Below are positions 10,420 to 21,829 of a stretch of DNA of 64,000 nucleotides, piece by piece. The notes beneath the pieces are model-generated. The model was given only the letters and a program-made list of their open reading frames with translations. It was not told the DNA's origin and ran no database searches. The stretch comes from Notolepis coatsorum. Lineage: Eukaryota > Chordata > Actinopteri > Aulopiformes > Paralepididae. Numbering within the stretch: the first letter of the stretch is position 1; every line of letters starts with the position of its first letter. The translations under genes were made by a program, and so were the position numbers. Location of the stretch: NCBI GenBank assembly GCA_963971535.1, contig OZ020598.1, positions 101,503,810 through 101,567,809 of the forward strand, read 5' to 3'.

Positions 10420-10690
10420 AGGGAAGACACTGATGATCAGTGATGTTAATATCAAAATCACAGTTAAAGGAACACGCCGACATTATGGGAAATACGTTTC
10501 AGAGTCAGACAAGAAGATAGATTCAGATGTCCTCTCTGTGTGTTCAGTAGAAAGCTATCCAGCTGCAAGCTATCCTAGCTTAGCACAAATACATGGAAGC
10601 GGATACGGACCGTTAGCCTAGCTTAAAACTCCGGCAGAACAGCTAGGCTACCTGGTCCGTATGCGTTTCCATTCATTCATGTAGTTTGGA
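10420..10690. repeat. Fold-back element (MITE-like), type 1
   Basis: The phrase aaaggaacacgccgacatta near 10466 begins a repeat. An inverted pair follows: gaagcggatacggaccgtta and tagcctagctt near 10598-10624, and their complement aacagctaggctacctggtccgtatgcgtttcc near 10637-10670. A related fold-back lies at 26145-26330. Terminal repeats and target duplication are not clear. The 62-codon ORF across it is not thought to be a gene. 10691-11397 contains nothing recognised. Confidence 0.6.
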
Positions 10691-11397
10691 AAGGGAAATT
10701 TGACTCGAGAGAAGTGAAAAAGAAAGACATATTTTCACAACTGAATAAACACACTGTCCTCAGAGGAACAGGTTCCTGGAACGCAGAGCCCACAATTCTG
10801 TTGTTTAGATGTATGACATGAGCACTAGCTTTCTTCGAAGTTGCAGTGTTATATATTTGTCATAATCCCAAAAGTACTAATCCATATTTTACAACCACCG
10901 CACCTGTATTTAATTAAAAGCAAGGATGGCAGAATGTCTTTTCAACACAAGGTGCAGTGGCACATTGCACATCATAAACAGAACAGCATCCCTTCTAGTT
11001 AGGTGTGTATGGTACATTTGCATGGCATTGGAAATAATCCTGATACATATTTTTTTTATTTTATTAAAATGTACCCAGGCAAGCAATTAAGAACAAATTA
11101 TTATATTCAAAAGCAGCCTGTCCAAAAAGCAAAGGCCTTTTGACTCCTACTAATGTTCCATCCTTGGTAATTTAAACCTATATTCTTCCAACATCAGTTA
11201 GACACACAGTTCCGTTTTCTATATAGCCTAAAATGTAACACTTAGGCTCCCATTAGCAGCTTGATCGCTCTGCAATAAGTCTATAGAACAACTGGATAGC
11301 CTTTACCATAAAGCTTCCGGATGGGACCTGACTGTCCATGGCCATGATCATGTGTGATGATCTGACACACCTGACACAACACAACACAACACTTAAG

Positions 11398-11539
11398 CAT
11401 TACATCACGCACAGGAGTGTGTTATATGAATTAGATCATGCCTAGGGGTGGTTGTTACGCCCGACGCACAGCGGAGGGTTGTTAGACCCCCCTAGGCATG
11501 ATCTAATTCGTATAACACACGACTTCAAGTGATGTAATG
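11398..11539. repeat. Hairpin-forming inverted repeat
   Basis: Arms at 11418-11448 and 11489-11519 pair over 31 bases with one mismatch (core gaattagatcatgcctaggg). Outer arms cattacatcac / gtgatgtaatg extend it. Present also at 59420-59561, so it predates the duplication. Possibly a small fold-back transposon; no target duplication identified. Confidence 0.8.
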
Positions 11540-11731
11540 TCTTTTATACAATGGCCAAATTCACCCAACCTTATTGCTATATAATAAGCACACAGTAATT
11601 GAAGCATAATGGAGATTTATTCACAAAACCATCCCCAGAAAAAGTAGGTAAAAATATAATTAAGTTGCCTCCGTGTCTAGAAGCAGAGGGAGGTTGCTTC
11701 AAAGCATGCCATCTAACAACAAACTTCATAT

Positions 11732-14700
11732 CAAGTTCAAGTTCAAGTTCTTTAATAGTTGTCATACAGAAGTACAGAATACTTTCATACAAAATGCTTC
11801 TTACTGTTACGCTCCAGAGACTGTGCTAGACAAGATAGTATCAAATAACATAATAACATAATATAGCATGAATTTAGAAGAAGAAAATGAGGTCACAGTT
11901 GTTCGGTATAGACATATGTACAATGTTCTGAGTTACCATATAATATACAATACACAACTATGCAGTGTACTAATGTACAGTACTATCTAGTGCAAAGCAG
12001 AAATGGGATGAGGTACAATTTTAGGTACAATTTACAGTAAGGTGTACGAGTTGTAGTGCAATCCTTCATCCATAAATATAAAGTGTGGGGAGTGGGTGCT
12101 ACAGTGTGTTTGTTTAAAGTGGGTGTGTGCTATAAAGTGTGTGTAGTGGGTGCTACAGTGTGTTTGTTTAAAGTGAGTGTGTGCGTGTGGATGTGTGTGC
12201 TATGTGTGTTTGGTGGTTGTTGTTGTGTAGTGTTCATTCATTGTTCGTTTAGCAGCCTGATGGCCTGGGGATAGAAGCTACTTCTGAGTCTTTCTGTGCT
12301 CGCCTTGAGACTCCTGTATCGCTTGCCTGACGGCAGCAGTTCAAAGAGGCAGTTGTTCGGGTGGCTCGAGTCCTTAATAATTCTCTTAGCCTTCCCCTTG
12401 CAACGCTTGTAGTAAATGTTCTGGAGGGTGGGGAGCCCCCCTCCAATTGTGCGTTCGGCTGAACGTGTCACTCTTTGTAGTCTGCTTTGGTCTTTTGCAG
12501 TGCTATTCCCAAACCAGGAGGTGATGTTGCCGGTCAAGATGCTCTCTATTGTACATGAGTAGAAGTTCTTAAGGATCTTCTGGCTGACTTGGAACTTCCT
12601 TAGGCGCCTGAGGAAGTAGAGGCGTTGTCGTGCCTTCTTCACCACACTGTTAATGTGTATGGTCCATTTCAAGTCCTCGGATATGTGGGCTCCGAGGTAC
12701 TTGAAGCTGTTGACTCTCTCAACCGGTGCCCCGTCGATGCTGAGGGGGCTGTAGTCCTTGACCCCCGACCTCCTGAAGTCCACAATCATCTCCTTTGTTT
12801 TGCTGACGTTCAGGGAGAGGCTGTTTTCCTGGCACCATCCCGCCAGGACCTTGACCTCTTCCAGGTAGGCCCTCTCGTCGTTGGCAGAGATCAGGCCCAC
12901 CACCACTGTGTCGTCAGCAAATTTGACGATTGTATTGCTACTCCGCTGAGCCACACAGTCGTGTGTGTACAGGGAGTAGAGGAGGGGACTCAGAACACAG
13001 CCCTGGGGGGCCCCTATGTTGAGGGTGATGGATGAGGAGGTGCAGTTGCCTGCTCTCACCACCTGGGGTCTGCCAGTCAGGAAGTCCAAGACCCACTGGC
13101 AGAGGTCATAGCCCAAGCCCAGGTCCCTGAGCTTGGCTATGAGTATGGAGGGGACTATGGTATTGAATGCCGAGCTGTAGTCGATGAATAGCATTCTCAC
13201 ATAGTTCCCCTGCCTCTTGTCCAGGTGTGATGCTGCTGTGTGCAGCACATGGGATATGGCGTCCTCCGTGGACCTGTTGGGGCGGTATGCAAATTGCAGG
13301 GGGTCCATGTTGATGGGGAGGGAGGAGCAGATGTAGCCCTTTACTAGCTTCTCAAAGCACTTCATGGCTATGGAGGTGAGAGCTACAGGGCGGTAGTCGT
13401 TGAGGCAAGCAGGCTTGGATTTTTTGGGTACAGGGATAATAGTGGACTTCTTCAGGCAGGTGGGGATGACAGCCTGTTCTAAGGACAGGTTAAATATGTC
13501 AGTGAATACTGGGGCCAGTTGGTCGGCACAGACTTTTAGGACGCGGCCGGGGATGCCGTCCGGACCTGCTGCCTTCCTGATATTCACTTTTTTAAAGGTC
13601 CGCCTCACCTCATGCTCTGTTACCCTGAACACTGCGCCTCCATCAGCAGCCGACCCCCCCCCCCCCCCATTGCCGAGGCTTGTGAGCTGGTGTTGTTATT
13701 ACCAGCATCAAACCTCGCATAGAAGGTATTGAGGTCGTTTGCTAAGGAGATGTCACTGTTCAGTTTGAGGGAGGCGCCTTTGTAGTCTGTCATCGTTTTG
13801 AGCCCCTGCCACATAGCTCTAGAGTCAGCTTGTTCAAACTGGAGTTCAATTTTATCCCTGTAGCGCCGTTTGGCCTCTGACACTGTCCTCCTTACGTTGT
13901 GTTGCGCCACCTTGTGGTCGTTCATGTTGCCTGCCACTAGGCCGTCATTGTATGCTTTGGTGCGCTCTCTCAGAGCTTCACGGACGGATTTGTCTACCCA
14001 GGGTTTTTGATTTGGGTAAACTTTCATTTTGGTAGTGGGGATTGTTTCTTTCACCCTAGTACAGACATAGTCCAGCACTGTCTCCGTGTAGGCATTAATG
14101 TTATCTGTGTCGCGGAATACAATCCAGTCTGTGTTGTGAAACACTGACACTAGTGTATCCTCTGACGTCACATCCCATTTCTGCACCTCTCGCGAGACTA
14201 CGGGAGTACTTTTAATTCTTTGTCTGTACTTTGGTGTAAGGAAAATGGATGCGTGATCTGACTTGCCAAAGCCACTATCAGAATGAGCCTTGTAGCCACC
14301 TTTAAATTGCGTGTAACAGTGATCTAGGATGTTACCGCCTCTGGTGTTGCAAGTCACATGCTGGTAGAAATCAGGCAATACCTTTCTCAGATTGGCGCTA
14401 TTGAAATCTCCCAGTACTAAAATGGCGGCGTTAACGTTCGTCGCTTGTATATTGTTTACCTCGTCGTGTAGTCTGGAGAGCGCGGCGTTGTTGTTGGCTT
14501 GCGGTGGAATATACACTCCGACCAGGATGATCGCCGTTAACTCCCTCGGGAGGAAGAAAGGACGACACTTGATGGTTATATATTCCAGTTCTGGGGAGCA
14601 GTGATTGGATAATTCCTTCACATTCGTTGGATCACTCCAATTTTTGTTAAACATGAAGGCAATACCTCCACCACGTTGTTTACCGGACTCTGATTGTGTC

Positions 14701-15414
14701 CGATCCTTCCTATGGATAAAGAAATGATCCGCTGGTTGAATCGCGTGATCTGGAACCTCCGGTGTTAGCCATGTTTCGGTGAAGCAAAGGACATTGCAGT
14801 CCCTAACGTCTCTTTGATATTGAATCCTTGCTCGGATGTCATCCAGTTTATTGTCTATTGATTGTACATTGGCTAGCAATATACTGGGAAGTGGTGTACG
14901 GTGTCGTCTGGATCTCAGCCTGTTTCGGATCCCAGCCCTTTTTCCTCGTCTTCGCGGCGGCTTTTGGTGGTCTTGTCCATGGCCGGCATAACAAAGGATC
15001 TCGGTGGGCCATTTCTGCTGTTCAGCGATCCGATCCAAAGAGCAATCCAAACGGTAAGTTTTTCTTAATCCAATGTCAATGATTGACTGACGGTCATACA
15101 CATATAATGCACCAACAGTTGGTGCAAATAAAACTCCTAATACTATAAAAATTAACAAAATAAAGCACAGTCTCGTCGGAGCGATCAGAGAGGCAGCCAT
15201 CAGAGCAGCGATGTAATGTATTATTGTTTTGACAATGGGCCATGACAAACTAATTACATAATCCAACATTGTGTAAACAACTAACATATTCCAGTTAACT
15301 GTATATTTTTTAATTATTCGTTACGAATATATCCATACTTCCATTGTGTCCGGGACATCCAGTGAAATCGCTTTGTGCGACAGTGTCCTTTTGCAGAGGG
15401 AGATTGCTACAAAG
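11732..15414 (-). mobile_element. Nearly full-length CR1/L2/Rex-type LINE (LINE A)
   Basis: On the minus strand the element runs from a leader near 15400, through an endonuclease-RT ORF, to a 3' UTR and a tail of three GAACTT-type units at 11732-11749. The sequence acaaacttcatat just left of the tail (11719-11731) recurs at 61741-61753 beyond the truncated LINE in copy B and may be a target duplication. In copy B most of this element is missing: the sequence joins from 59754 to the part matching 15208-15414. The right boundary in copy A is approximate because a second LINE tail begins at 15415. Confidence 0.8.
12238..15287 (-). pseudogene. LINE A endonuclease-reverse transcriptase ORF, one frameshift
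   Basis: From the ATG at 15287 the frame runs to 13620. The N terminus has a hydrophobic stretch (residues ~25-60) and a basic segment (~110-130). An APE-type endonuclease follows from ~residue 140, with LLANVQS, CFTETWL, VLGDFN and FGKSDHAS. The second frame (13632-12238) holds RT motifs: [54 protein letters not shown] and the catalytic FADDTVVV. It ends with [19 protein letters not shown] and AIRLLNEQ. The frames are offset at a C homopolymer at about 13656-13668, so one indel (real or a sequencing error) separates an intact ~1,015-residue protein from this broken one. No separate ORF1 is visible. Confidence 0.85.
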
Positions 15415-15645
15415 CAAGTTTCAAGTTTCAAGTTTCTTTAATAGTTGTCATACAGAAGTACAGAATACTTTTATACAAAATGCTTCTTACTGTTGCGCTC
15501 CAGAGACTGTGCAAGACAAGATAAGTATGAAATAAAATAACATAGTAAAATTAGAGTAAAAAAAATGAGGTCACAGTGTTCAGTTTAGACATATGTACAA
15601 TGTTCGATGCAGAATAGACGTAGTTACCATACAATATACAATACT
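15415..15645 (-). mobile_element. 3' end of a second LINE of the same family (LINE B), truncated
   Basis: Begins with three CAAGTTT-type tail units at 15415-15435 and matches the LINE A 3' UTR (11750 onward). It stops abruptly at 15645, where an L1-type element's 5' region begins. In copy B the same LINE continues into RT coding sequence to 61732. Confidence 0.8.
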
Positions 15646-15708
15646 TTAGATGTTTAAGCATAGCAATGCTCTTTTAAGATCTAAGTTAATGTTCTCTTCC
15701 TTTTACTT

Positions 15709-15744
<36 letters not shown>

Positions 15745-16260
15745 CCGCTCTCTCTGATTTATTGAGGCTCTCTCTTCAGTTCAATACCTTCATATTATTC
15801 ATGGGTTACTATAAATTACTATAAATTACAAGTTCATATAAAATGTAAGTGATTAAGGCACGACAATTGAAGCTTATTTTTGGTCTTTATTTTTAGTTTA
15901 TCTCATTTACATTTTTATTTATTTATTTTTTACGGGTAAGTGGCCAAGCCACAGTCGACATTCTACTTATGGTAGAATTTAGAGTGTTAGATCCTATGGT
16001 ATACATAGGAATGTTAAGGATAATTGGATCATTCTGGGATATCCGGTGGTGCAAGGGAGAGAGTCATACGCAAAGGTTGTGTTCATGGAACACAATCCTG
16101 TACGACTCTCGGTGGGAGGGAAGGGTAGGGGATTTTTATTTGTATATATGTATGTTTTTAAGCTCGGCTCTCAACGGGACCTCACTAGTGGGATGTATAT
16201 CTATTATTGCCTCGCACTCTAGAAGCATTACCAAAAATTACAATGCAACATGTATAGACT
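15646..16260 (+). other. Leader / inter-ORF region of the L1-type element
   Basis: AT-rich, with an uninterrupted T run at about 15711-15742. A 99-codon ORF (15969-16268) overlaps the ORF2 start by eight bases. It has no recognisable domain and is probably not ORF1, which in this superfamily is normally longer. The element therefore appears 5'-truncated or lacks ORF1. Confidence 0.5.
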
Positions 16261-19200
16261 ATGGCTAGTTTGAATATAATGACATGGAACACCGGGGGAA
16301 TAAATAACCAACTCAAACGCAAAAGCGTGCTCACACTGATGAAAAAAGAACATGTGGACATTGCTCTGCTAAGCGAAACACACATTCTAGGGAAAGACAT
16401 AGGTAAATTAGCGGACAACATATACCATAATATCAGTCACTCCTCTATTGGTACGAGAACTCGGGGTGTAGCAATAGTCGTTAAACGTAAGTTGAATATT
16501 GTACTAAAGGGAGTATGGTCTGATGTAGAAGGTCGGATAACTATAGCTAAGATTGAACATAAGAACAGGAAAATAGCGTTGATAGCGGTATACGCCCCAA
16601 ATTTGTACGAAGAAGATTTCTTCACTACACTAACCAATGCAATGTTAGACATTCCCGATTACTCATTTATAATAGGAGCGGATTTTAATGCCATCTGGAA
16701 CCCAAGGATAGACAAATCTTACCTCGCCTTTTCCAGCGAACAAAAGAATTCATCGAAGGCATTAAAGGATTGGTCAAAGATTACAGGTGTAAAGGACTTA
16801 TGGCGGTTACTTAATCCCACGACCCGAAAGTACTCTTGTCGATCTGCGAGACATAAGACACTATCCAGAATAGATTATGTCTTTGCATCACAGAGACTAT
16901 TTGATAATTATGAAGTGGAAATGATACCCAACGCACTATCAGATCACTGTTATTTACTCCTTAAAGGTACATTTGGTATACTATCCTCCCGAGCCCCAAG
17001 ATGGCGATTTAACTTGTTGCTGCTTAACAACAAGGAATTCATTACACAACTCAAAGAAGCTCTTATAGTATTCCAACGGGAGAATGCAAACTCGGTGCAA
17101 GACCCCAGAATAATATGGATGTCGGTAAAGGGAATGATCAAAGACTTCACGGATAGCTTTTCCTCCAAAATGCGCAAGAATCAAAGCACAAAACTGGATG
17201 AGCTGGAAACGCTTTACTCAACGTTATTTAATTCTCTGAAATACAACAACTCAACTCGACTAGAAAATCAAGTTAACGTACTAAAAATAGAGATCAATGA
17301 CATATACAGACAACAATCGGAAATACAAATACGCAGCACAAGACAACAGCAGTACTCCCATGGTTCCAAACCCAGCCACCTATTAGCCATGCGATTAAGA
17401 ATGAATGCAACATTTGCAGATATAACTACCATTAGAGCACAACAAGTACTTGTAACAGATCCTGTAAAAATAAACGATACATTCAAAGTATTCTACTCCG
17501 ATTTATATAAATCAGAAATGACCTTCGATCAAAACAAAATGGACACATTTCTTAATCAAATTATTCTCCCTAAACTTTCAGAGGATGACGCTAAACAGTT
17601 AGAAATACCGATCACACTAGAGGAACTCAAGAAGGCCATAACCGCAATGAAAAGTGGTAAGGCTCCAGGAAGAGACGGTTTCCCATCAGAAATGTACCTT
17701 TCTTGTTGGGACATAATTGGCCCCTTATTACTAAATATGATCTTATACTCAGTCAAGGAGGGGAACTTCCATAAAATTGACAATATTGCACTCATAACAG
17801 TCCTCCTTAAAAAAGACAAAGACCCCAACGAGTGCGGTAGTTATAGACCTGTAAGCCTCCTCGGAACAGATATCAAACTGTACTCTAAGGTATTAGCCAT
17901 CAGATTACAAAAGCATATGACGTCTTTAGTTCACCCGGACCAAACTGGCTTCATAGGAGGCCGCCTGATCACTGAGAACATAAGACGTATACTGCACGTA
18001 CTTGATGCCGACAAGGAGGACACCATACCTAAGGCGATGCTGTCCCTGGATGCTATGAAGGCCTTTGACAGGCTGGAATGGTCGTATTTGTGGGCAGTGC
18101 TAGAAAGGATGGGGTTAGGAAAAGGATTCATCGATATGATTAAAGTATTATACAAAGACCCATCGGCCATGATTACAACAGGCACAATCATCTCTGAAAT
18201 ATTTCCGGTATCACGCTCTGCCAGACAGGGTTGTCCTCTTAGTCCCGGACTGTTCAATCTATCATTAGAGCCTTTAGCACAATATATAAGACAATCCCAA
18301 TCCATAGAACCTATCGTAATCAAGGGCACACAACAAAAAATTTGTTTATATGCGGACGATGTAATATTGTTCATGAAAAACCCCAACACCACATTGCCTC
18401 ATCTGCTCAAGTTGATTGAGGACTTTGGTGATTTATCGGGATTTAAGATAAATTGGCCGAAGTCGGCTTTCCTTCCACTTAACACCCCTGCAAAAAAAGA
18501 TACAACCCTCCCAGGACAGATACCGATGGTAAAACATTTCAGATGCTTGGGAGTGGAAATATTCCCTACCATAAGACAAACGGTGAAGCACAACTACACA
18601 AAAATCCAAAACAAAATCAAAGACGACCTTGATAGATGGGCAAAACTTAAGAACACAGTACAAGCACGGATATCAATAGTTAAGATGGATGTACTACCTA
18701 AAATCAACTTCTTCTGTTCAATGCTACCGTTACCCCCTCCAGAGGGTTACTGGAAAAGATTACACTCCTCCACATACAAATTTATTTGGAATAACAAACC
18801 ACCACGTATAAAAAGATCCACCGCACAGAGAAATAAAGCAGATGGTGGCATGGCATTTCCAGATTTTTTCCTATATTTTAAGGCGTACTCATTAAGTCCA
18901 TTGACAACATGGTTTGACTCCCAAGCATTAGCATCTTGGAGAAAAATAGAAGAAAACATAGTAGCCCCACATAGACTGAAGGACATAGCATACACTAAAC
19001 TACCAATCAAGCACTGTGAACGAAAATTTGGCCCCATAATTACTCATGCGATCCGGATATGGCGTGAATCACAAAAAAAAAATCCTAACCCACAAGAATG
19101 GCACAATCATACTCCCTTATTCAATAACAATGCTCTCTTAATTGGAAAACGACCTATAAGATTCCCTATATGGGAAGAGCAAGACATACACTCATTAGGG

Positions 19201-19992
19201 GATGTTTTTAACAAACAGGGTTTTTGTAGTGATAAAGAAATACGCAAAAAATTTAATCTCACCAAGTTCACATGGCTTTTTCACAAACAGTTAGAGCTAT
19301 GTTTGAAGTCTCACGGTGTTCCATTAGACAGACCAATTGAACACCACAGATACCACAAATTCTTCTACTCAAGAGAGACATCGAGAGGTTTTGTTTCAGA
19401 ATTTTATCATCAATTACTAACGTCCTCGTATGAAACCCTCCAACTTGACTCTGTCTGGAGGAGGGATATACCAGACCTGGAAAATGACTTTGATTGGCAA
19501 GGAGCCTGGGCAAATGTCCGACTTACATCAAGGAACCCGGATCATCAACAAATCAATCTTAACTATATTCACAGGACATACTTGACTCCTATAAGACTGT
19601 GCCGAATGGGGCTCAAACAAGATTCCAAATGCACCCAATGTACAAATGGGGACGAAGGGACATTTATGCACATGTATTGGGACTGCTCACCAGTTAAGGC
19701 ATTCTGGAAAGATGTGACCCAACAAATATCAAAACTCGTATCTTGGAATATACCTGTACACCCCTCTGTATTACTATTGAATGATGTTTTTGAGTTTGCA
19801 GTAAATCCACAGCTAAAGAGATTGGTTTTATCGGGTATCACAGTAGCTAAAAAACTGATCGCATCACGCTGGTTTCAACCGGAAAAAATTTGCCGGAAAG
19901 TTTGGTCTCTTACATATCTCGATGTGATATATCAAGAAATATCTACAGCAAGAATTCTGGGTCAACAACTTTTGATGTTCACGTGGTCATAA
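16261..19992 (+). CDS. L1/Tx1-type LINE ORF2 (endonuclease, reverse transcriptase), 3' end replaced
   Basis: An uninterrupted 1,243-codon ORF. Residues ~1-240 are an APE-type endonuclease (MTWNTGGINNQ, LLSETHI, IIGADFN, LSDHCYLL). Residues ~440-720 are the reverse transcriptase: GKAPGRDGFPSEMY, SYRPVSLLGTD, DQTGFIGGR, LSLDAMKAFDRLEW, SARQGCPLSP and catalytic LYADDVILF near residue 697. The C-terminal Cys/His motif (CTQC...H...C) is near residue 1123. The product would nick DNA and prime reverse transcription of its own RNA. After about 19968 the sequence departs from the sister copies, which go on 15-25 codons and then into a 3' UTR; here an unrelated tail adds a dozen residues. Without its 3' UTR this copy is unlikely to move. 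Confidence 0.88.
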   Translation: MASLNIMTWNTGGINNQLKRKSVLTLMKKEHVDIALLSETHILGKDIGKLADNIYHNISHSSIGTRTRGVAIVVKRKLNIVLKGVWSDVEGRITIAKIEHKNRKIALIAVYAPNLYEEDFFTTLTNAMLDIPDYSFIIGADFNAIWNPRIDKSYLAFSSEQKNSSKALKDWSKITGVKDLWRLLNPTTRKYSCRSARHKTLSRIDYVFASQRLFDNYEVEMIPNALSDHCYLLLKGTFGILSSRAPRWRFNLLLLNNKEFITQLKEALIVFQRENANSVQDPRIIWMSVKGMIKDFTDSFSSKMRKNQSTKLDELETLYSTLFNSLKYNNSTRLENQVNVLKIEINDIYRQQSEIQIRSTRQQQYSHGSKPSHLLAMRLRMNATFADITTIRAQQVLVTDPVKINDTFKVFYSDLYKSEMTFDQNKMDTFLNQIILPKLSEDDAKQLEIPITLEELKKAITAMKSGKAPGRDGFPSEMYLSCWDIIGPLLLNMILYSVKEGNFHKIDNIALITVLLKKDKDPNECGSYRPVSLLGTDIKLYSKVLAIRLQKHMTSLVHPDQTGFIGGRLITENIRRILHVLDADKEDTIPKAMLSLDAMKAFDRLEWSYLWAVLERMGLGKGFIDMIKVLYKDPSAMITTGTIISEIFPVSRSARQGCPLSPGLFNLSLEPLAQYIRQSQSIEPIVIKGTQQKICLYADDVILFMKNPNTTLPHLLKLIEDFGDLSGFKINWPKSAFLPLNTPAKKDTTLPGQIPMVKHFRCLGVEIFPTIRQTVKHNYTKIQNKIKDDLDRWAKLKNTVQARISIVKMDVLPKINFFCSMLPLPPPEGYWKRLHSSTYKFIWNNKPPRIKRSTAQRNKADGGMAFPDFFLYFKAYSLSPLTTWFDSQALASWRKIEENIVAPHRLKDIAYTKLPIKHCERKFGPIITHAIRIWRESQKKNPNPQEWHNHTPLFNNNALLIGKRPIRFPIWEEQDIHSLGDVFNKQGFCSDKEIRKKFNLTKFTWLFHKQLELCLKSHGVPLDRPIEHHRYHKFFYSRETSRGFVSEFYHQLLTSSYETLQLDSVWRRDIPDLENDFDWQGAWANVRLTSRNPDHQQINLNYIHRTYLTPIRLCRMGLKQDSKCTQCTNGDEGTFMHMYWDCSPVKAFWKDVTQQISKLVSWNIPVHPSVLLLNDVFEFAVNPQLKRLVLSGITVAKKLIASRWFQPEKICRKVWSLTYLDVIYQEISTARILGQQLLMFTWS

Positions 19993-20673
19993 TGTATTTT
20001 GTACCATTTCCATGAAATCTATTTGTTCATAGCACCCTTGTTTTTTTCAACCGATTAAGCTGCATTGTCCCTAGAATATGATGGTTCAAATAGGTGGAAG
20101 AACACAAAAAAAAAATAATAATAATAATAATAATAATTCAAATAATTCAAATAATTCTAAATCGTGGAAAATCCAATATGGTAGACTTTGTGGGTGATGA
20201 AGTGTAGCACGTTTCACGTCTCTACTGTATATGGTTCATGAGATACGGCCGTTTGAATTTGCAATTTTCAGCGCTTTTTATAGCGCCACCATGAGGTTGG
20301 TTAATTCCACTTTATTTTTCTGGTCTATCAGCAGGACATATCGCTGAATAATAAAACGACCAATCACAAGAGGGTTTAGTCCCTTCAGGGGTTGCACCCG
20401 AATATGATGCTGAGATAATGATATAAATACAATGAGAGAGAAAAGAGAGAGAGATAGAGAGACAGAGAGTAGAAAGAGAGAGAGGTCAAATGGTGTTTTG
20501 AGGACATTTCAAACTCCTTCTAGGGACATGAACAGAGAAGTAACACAGTTCTTTATTAAATGTTTACATATGGTATTTGTGTTGGTGTATTATGCAGTGT
20601 GCTTTACATAACACTTACGCTGAATCTGCTGATGCTACAATATCCTGCAGATATGAACATACATTTGTAATGT
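19993..20673. other. Non-coding stretch with AAT and GA microsatellites
   Basis: Holds a short (AAT)n at 20112-20135 and GA runs at 20434-20486. The segment at 20160-20310 (cgtggaaaatccaatatggt ... gcgccaccatgagg) looks like a decayed repeat of unknown class. No gene is seen. Confidence 0.7.
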
Positions 20674-21300
20674 ATGGGGGGAGAGGAGAGTAGGCGAGAG
20701 GAGAGAAGAGGAGGGGAGAGGAGACGTCAGGAGAGGAGAGGAGAGGAGAGGAGAGGAGAGGAGAGGAGAGGAGAGGAGAGGAGAGGAGAGGAGAGGAGAG
20801 GAGAGGAGAGGAGAGGAGAGGAGAGGAGAGGAGAGGAAAGGAGAGGAGACGTCAGGATAGGAGAGGTCAGGAGAGGAGAGGAGAGGATGGGAGAGTGTAG
20901 CTAGGGTAAGGTCAGGAGAGGAGAGGAGGGGTCAGGAGGTAAGGGGATAGAGGAGAGGAGAGGAGAGGAGAGGAGAGGAGAGGAGAGGAGAGGAGATGAG
21001 AGGAGAGGAGAGGAGAGGAGAGGAGAGGAGAGGAGAGAGGAGAGGAGAGGAGAGGAGAGGAGAGGAGAGGAGAGGAGAGGAGAGGAGAGGAGTGGAGAGG
21101 AGAGGAGATAGGAAAAAGGAGAGAGGAGATGAGAGGATAGGGAGAGGAGAGGTCAGGAGGTAAGAGGAGAGGAGAGGAGAGGAGGGAAGAGAGGAGCTAG
21201 GGTAAGGTCAGGAGAGGAGAGGAGATAGGAGAGAGGAGATGAGAGGATAGGGAGAGGAGAGGTCAGGAGAGGAGAGGAGAGGAGAGGAGAGAGGAGCTAG
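20674..21300. repeat. Pentamer array (GGAGA)n next to an assembly gap
   Basis: About 630 bases of ggaga units, interrupted by aggtcaggagg, ctagggtaagg and ataggag variants that themselves recur. The long ORF across it encodes only Glu/Arg/Gly repeats. Confidence 0.97.
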
Positions 21301-21500
21301 NNNNNNNNNNNNNNNNNNNNNNNNNNNNNNNNNNNNNNNNNNNNNNNNNNNNNNNNNNNNNNNNNNNNNNNNNNNNNNNNNNNNNNNNNNNNNNNNNNNN
21401 NNNNNNNNNNNNNNNNNNNNNNNNNNNNNNNNNNNNNNNNNNNNNNNNNNNNNNNNNNNNNNNNNNNNNNNNNNNNNNNNNNNNNNNNNNNNNNNNNNNN
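21301..21500. other. Assembly gap (200 N)
   Basis: Exactly 200 unknown bases directly after the pentamer array. A round number suggests a placeholder, so true size is unknown. 21501-21829 beyond it shows no recognisable gene. Confidence 0.99.
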
Positions 21501-21829
21501 CCCATTTTGTTTGTTTTGTTTGTCGTGTGTGTTTGCCATATTGCAGGCTAATTGACCTGCATAATGAACATGTCAAGTCAGTCCTACTTCAAACTAATTA
21601 GGCTTAAAGGAACATGCAAGAAGAGACAAGTAAAACAAATGAAATAACAAATGAAATAAATACCTTTTTACTGTATGAAGCACATTCTGAGGGGGCTCAT
21701 ACAGAACCAAGCGTTGTGTGTGTTTGGGGGAAACGTCCGGGCTGCACAGTAAGCAGTATGGTAACAGCCCTCTCTTTAATTTAATTTGGTTAATGATGTT
21801 TGGTCTTGATGTGTTGATTGTCTCCTGCC

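Noticed and set aside
15969-16268. ORF1 of the L1-type element (99 codons)
   Set aside because: Too short, no coiled coil, RRM or zinc knuckle visible, and absent from the sister copies in the window.
21208-21576. ORFs crossing the N gap
   Set aside because: Open only because unknown bases cannot make stops.
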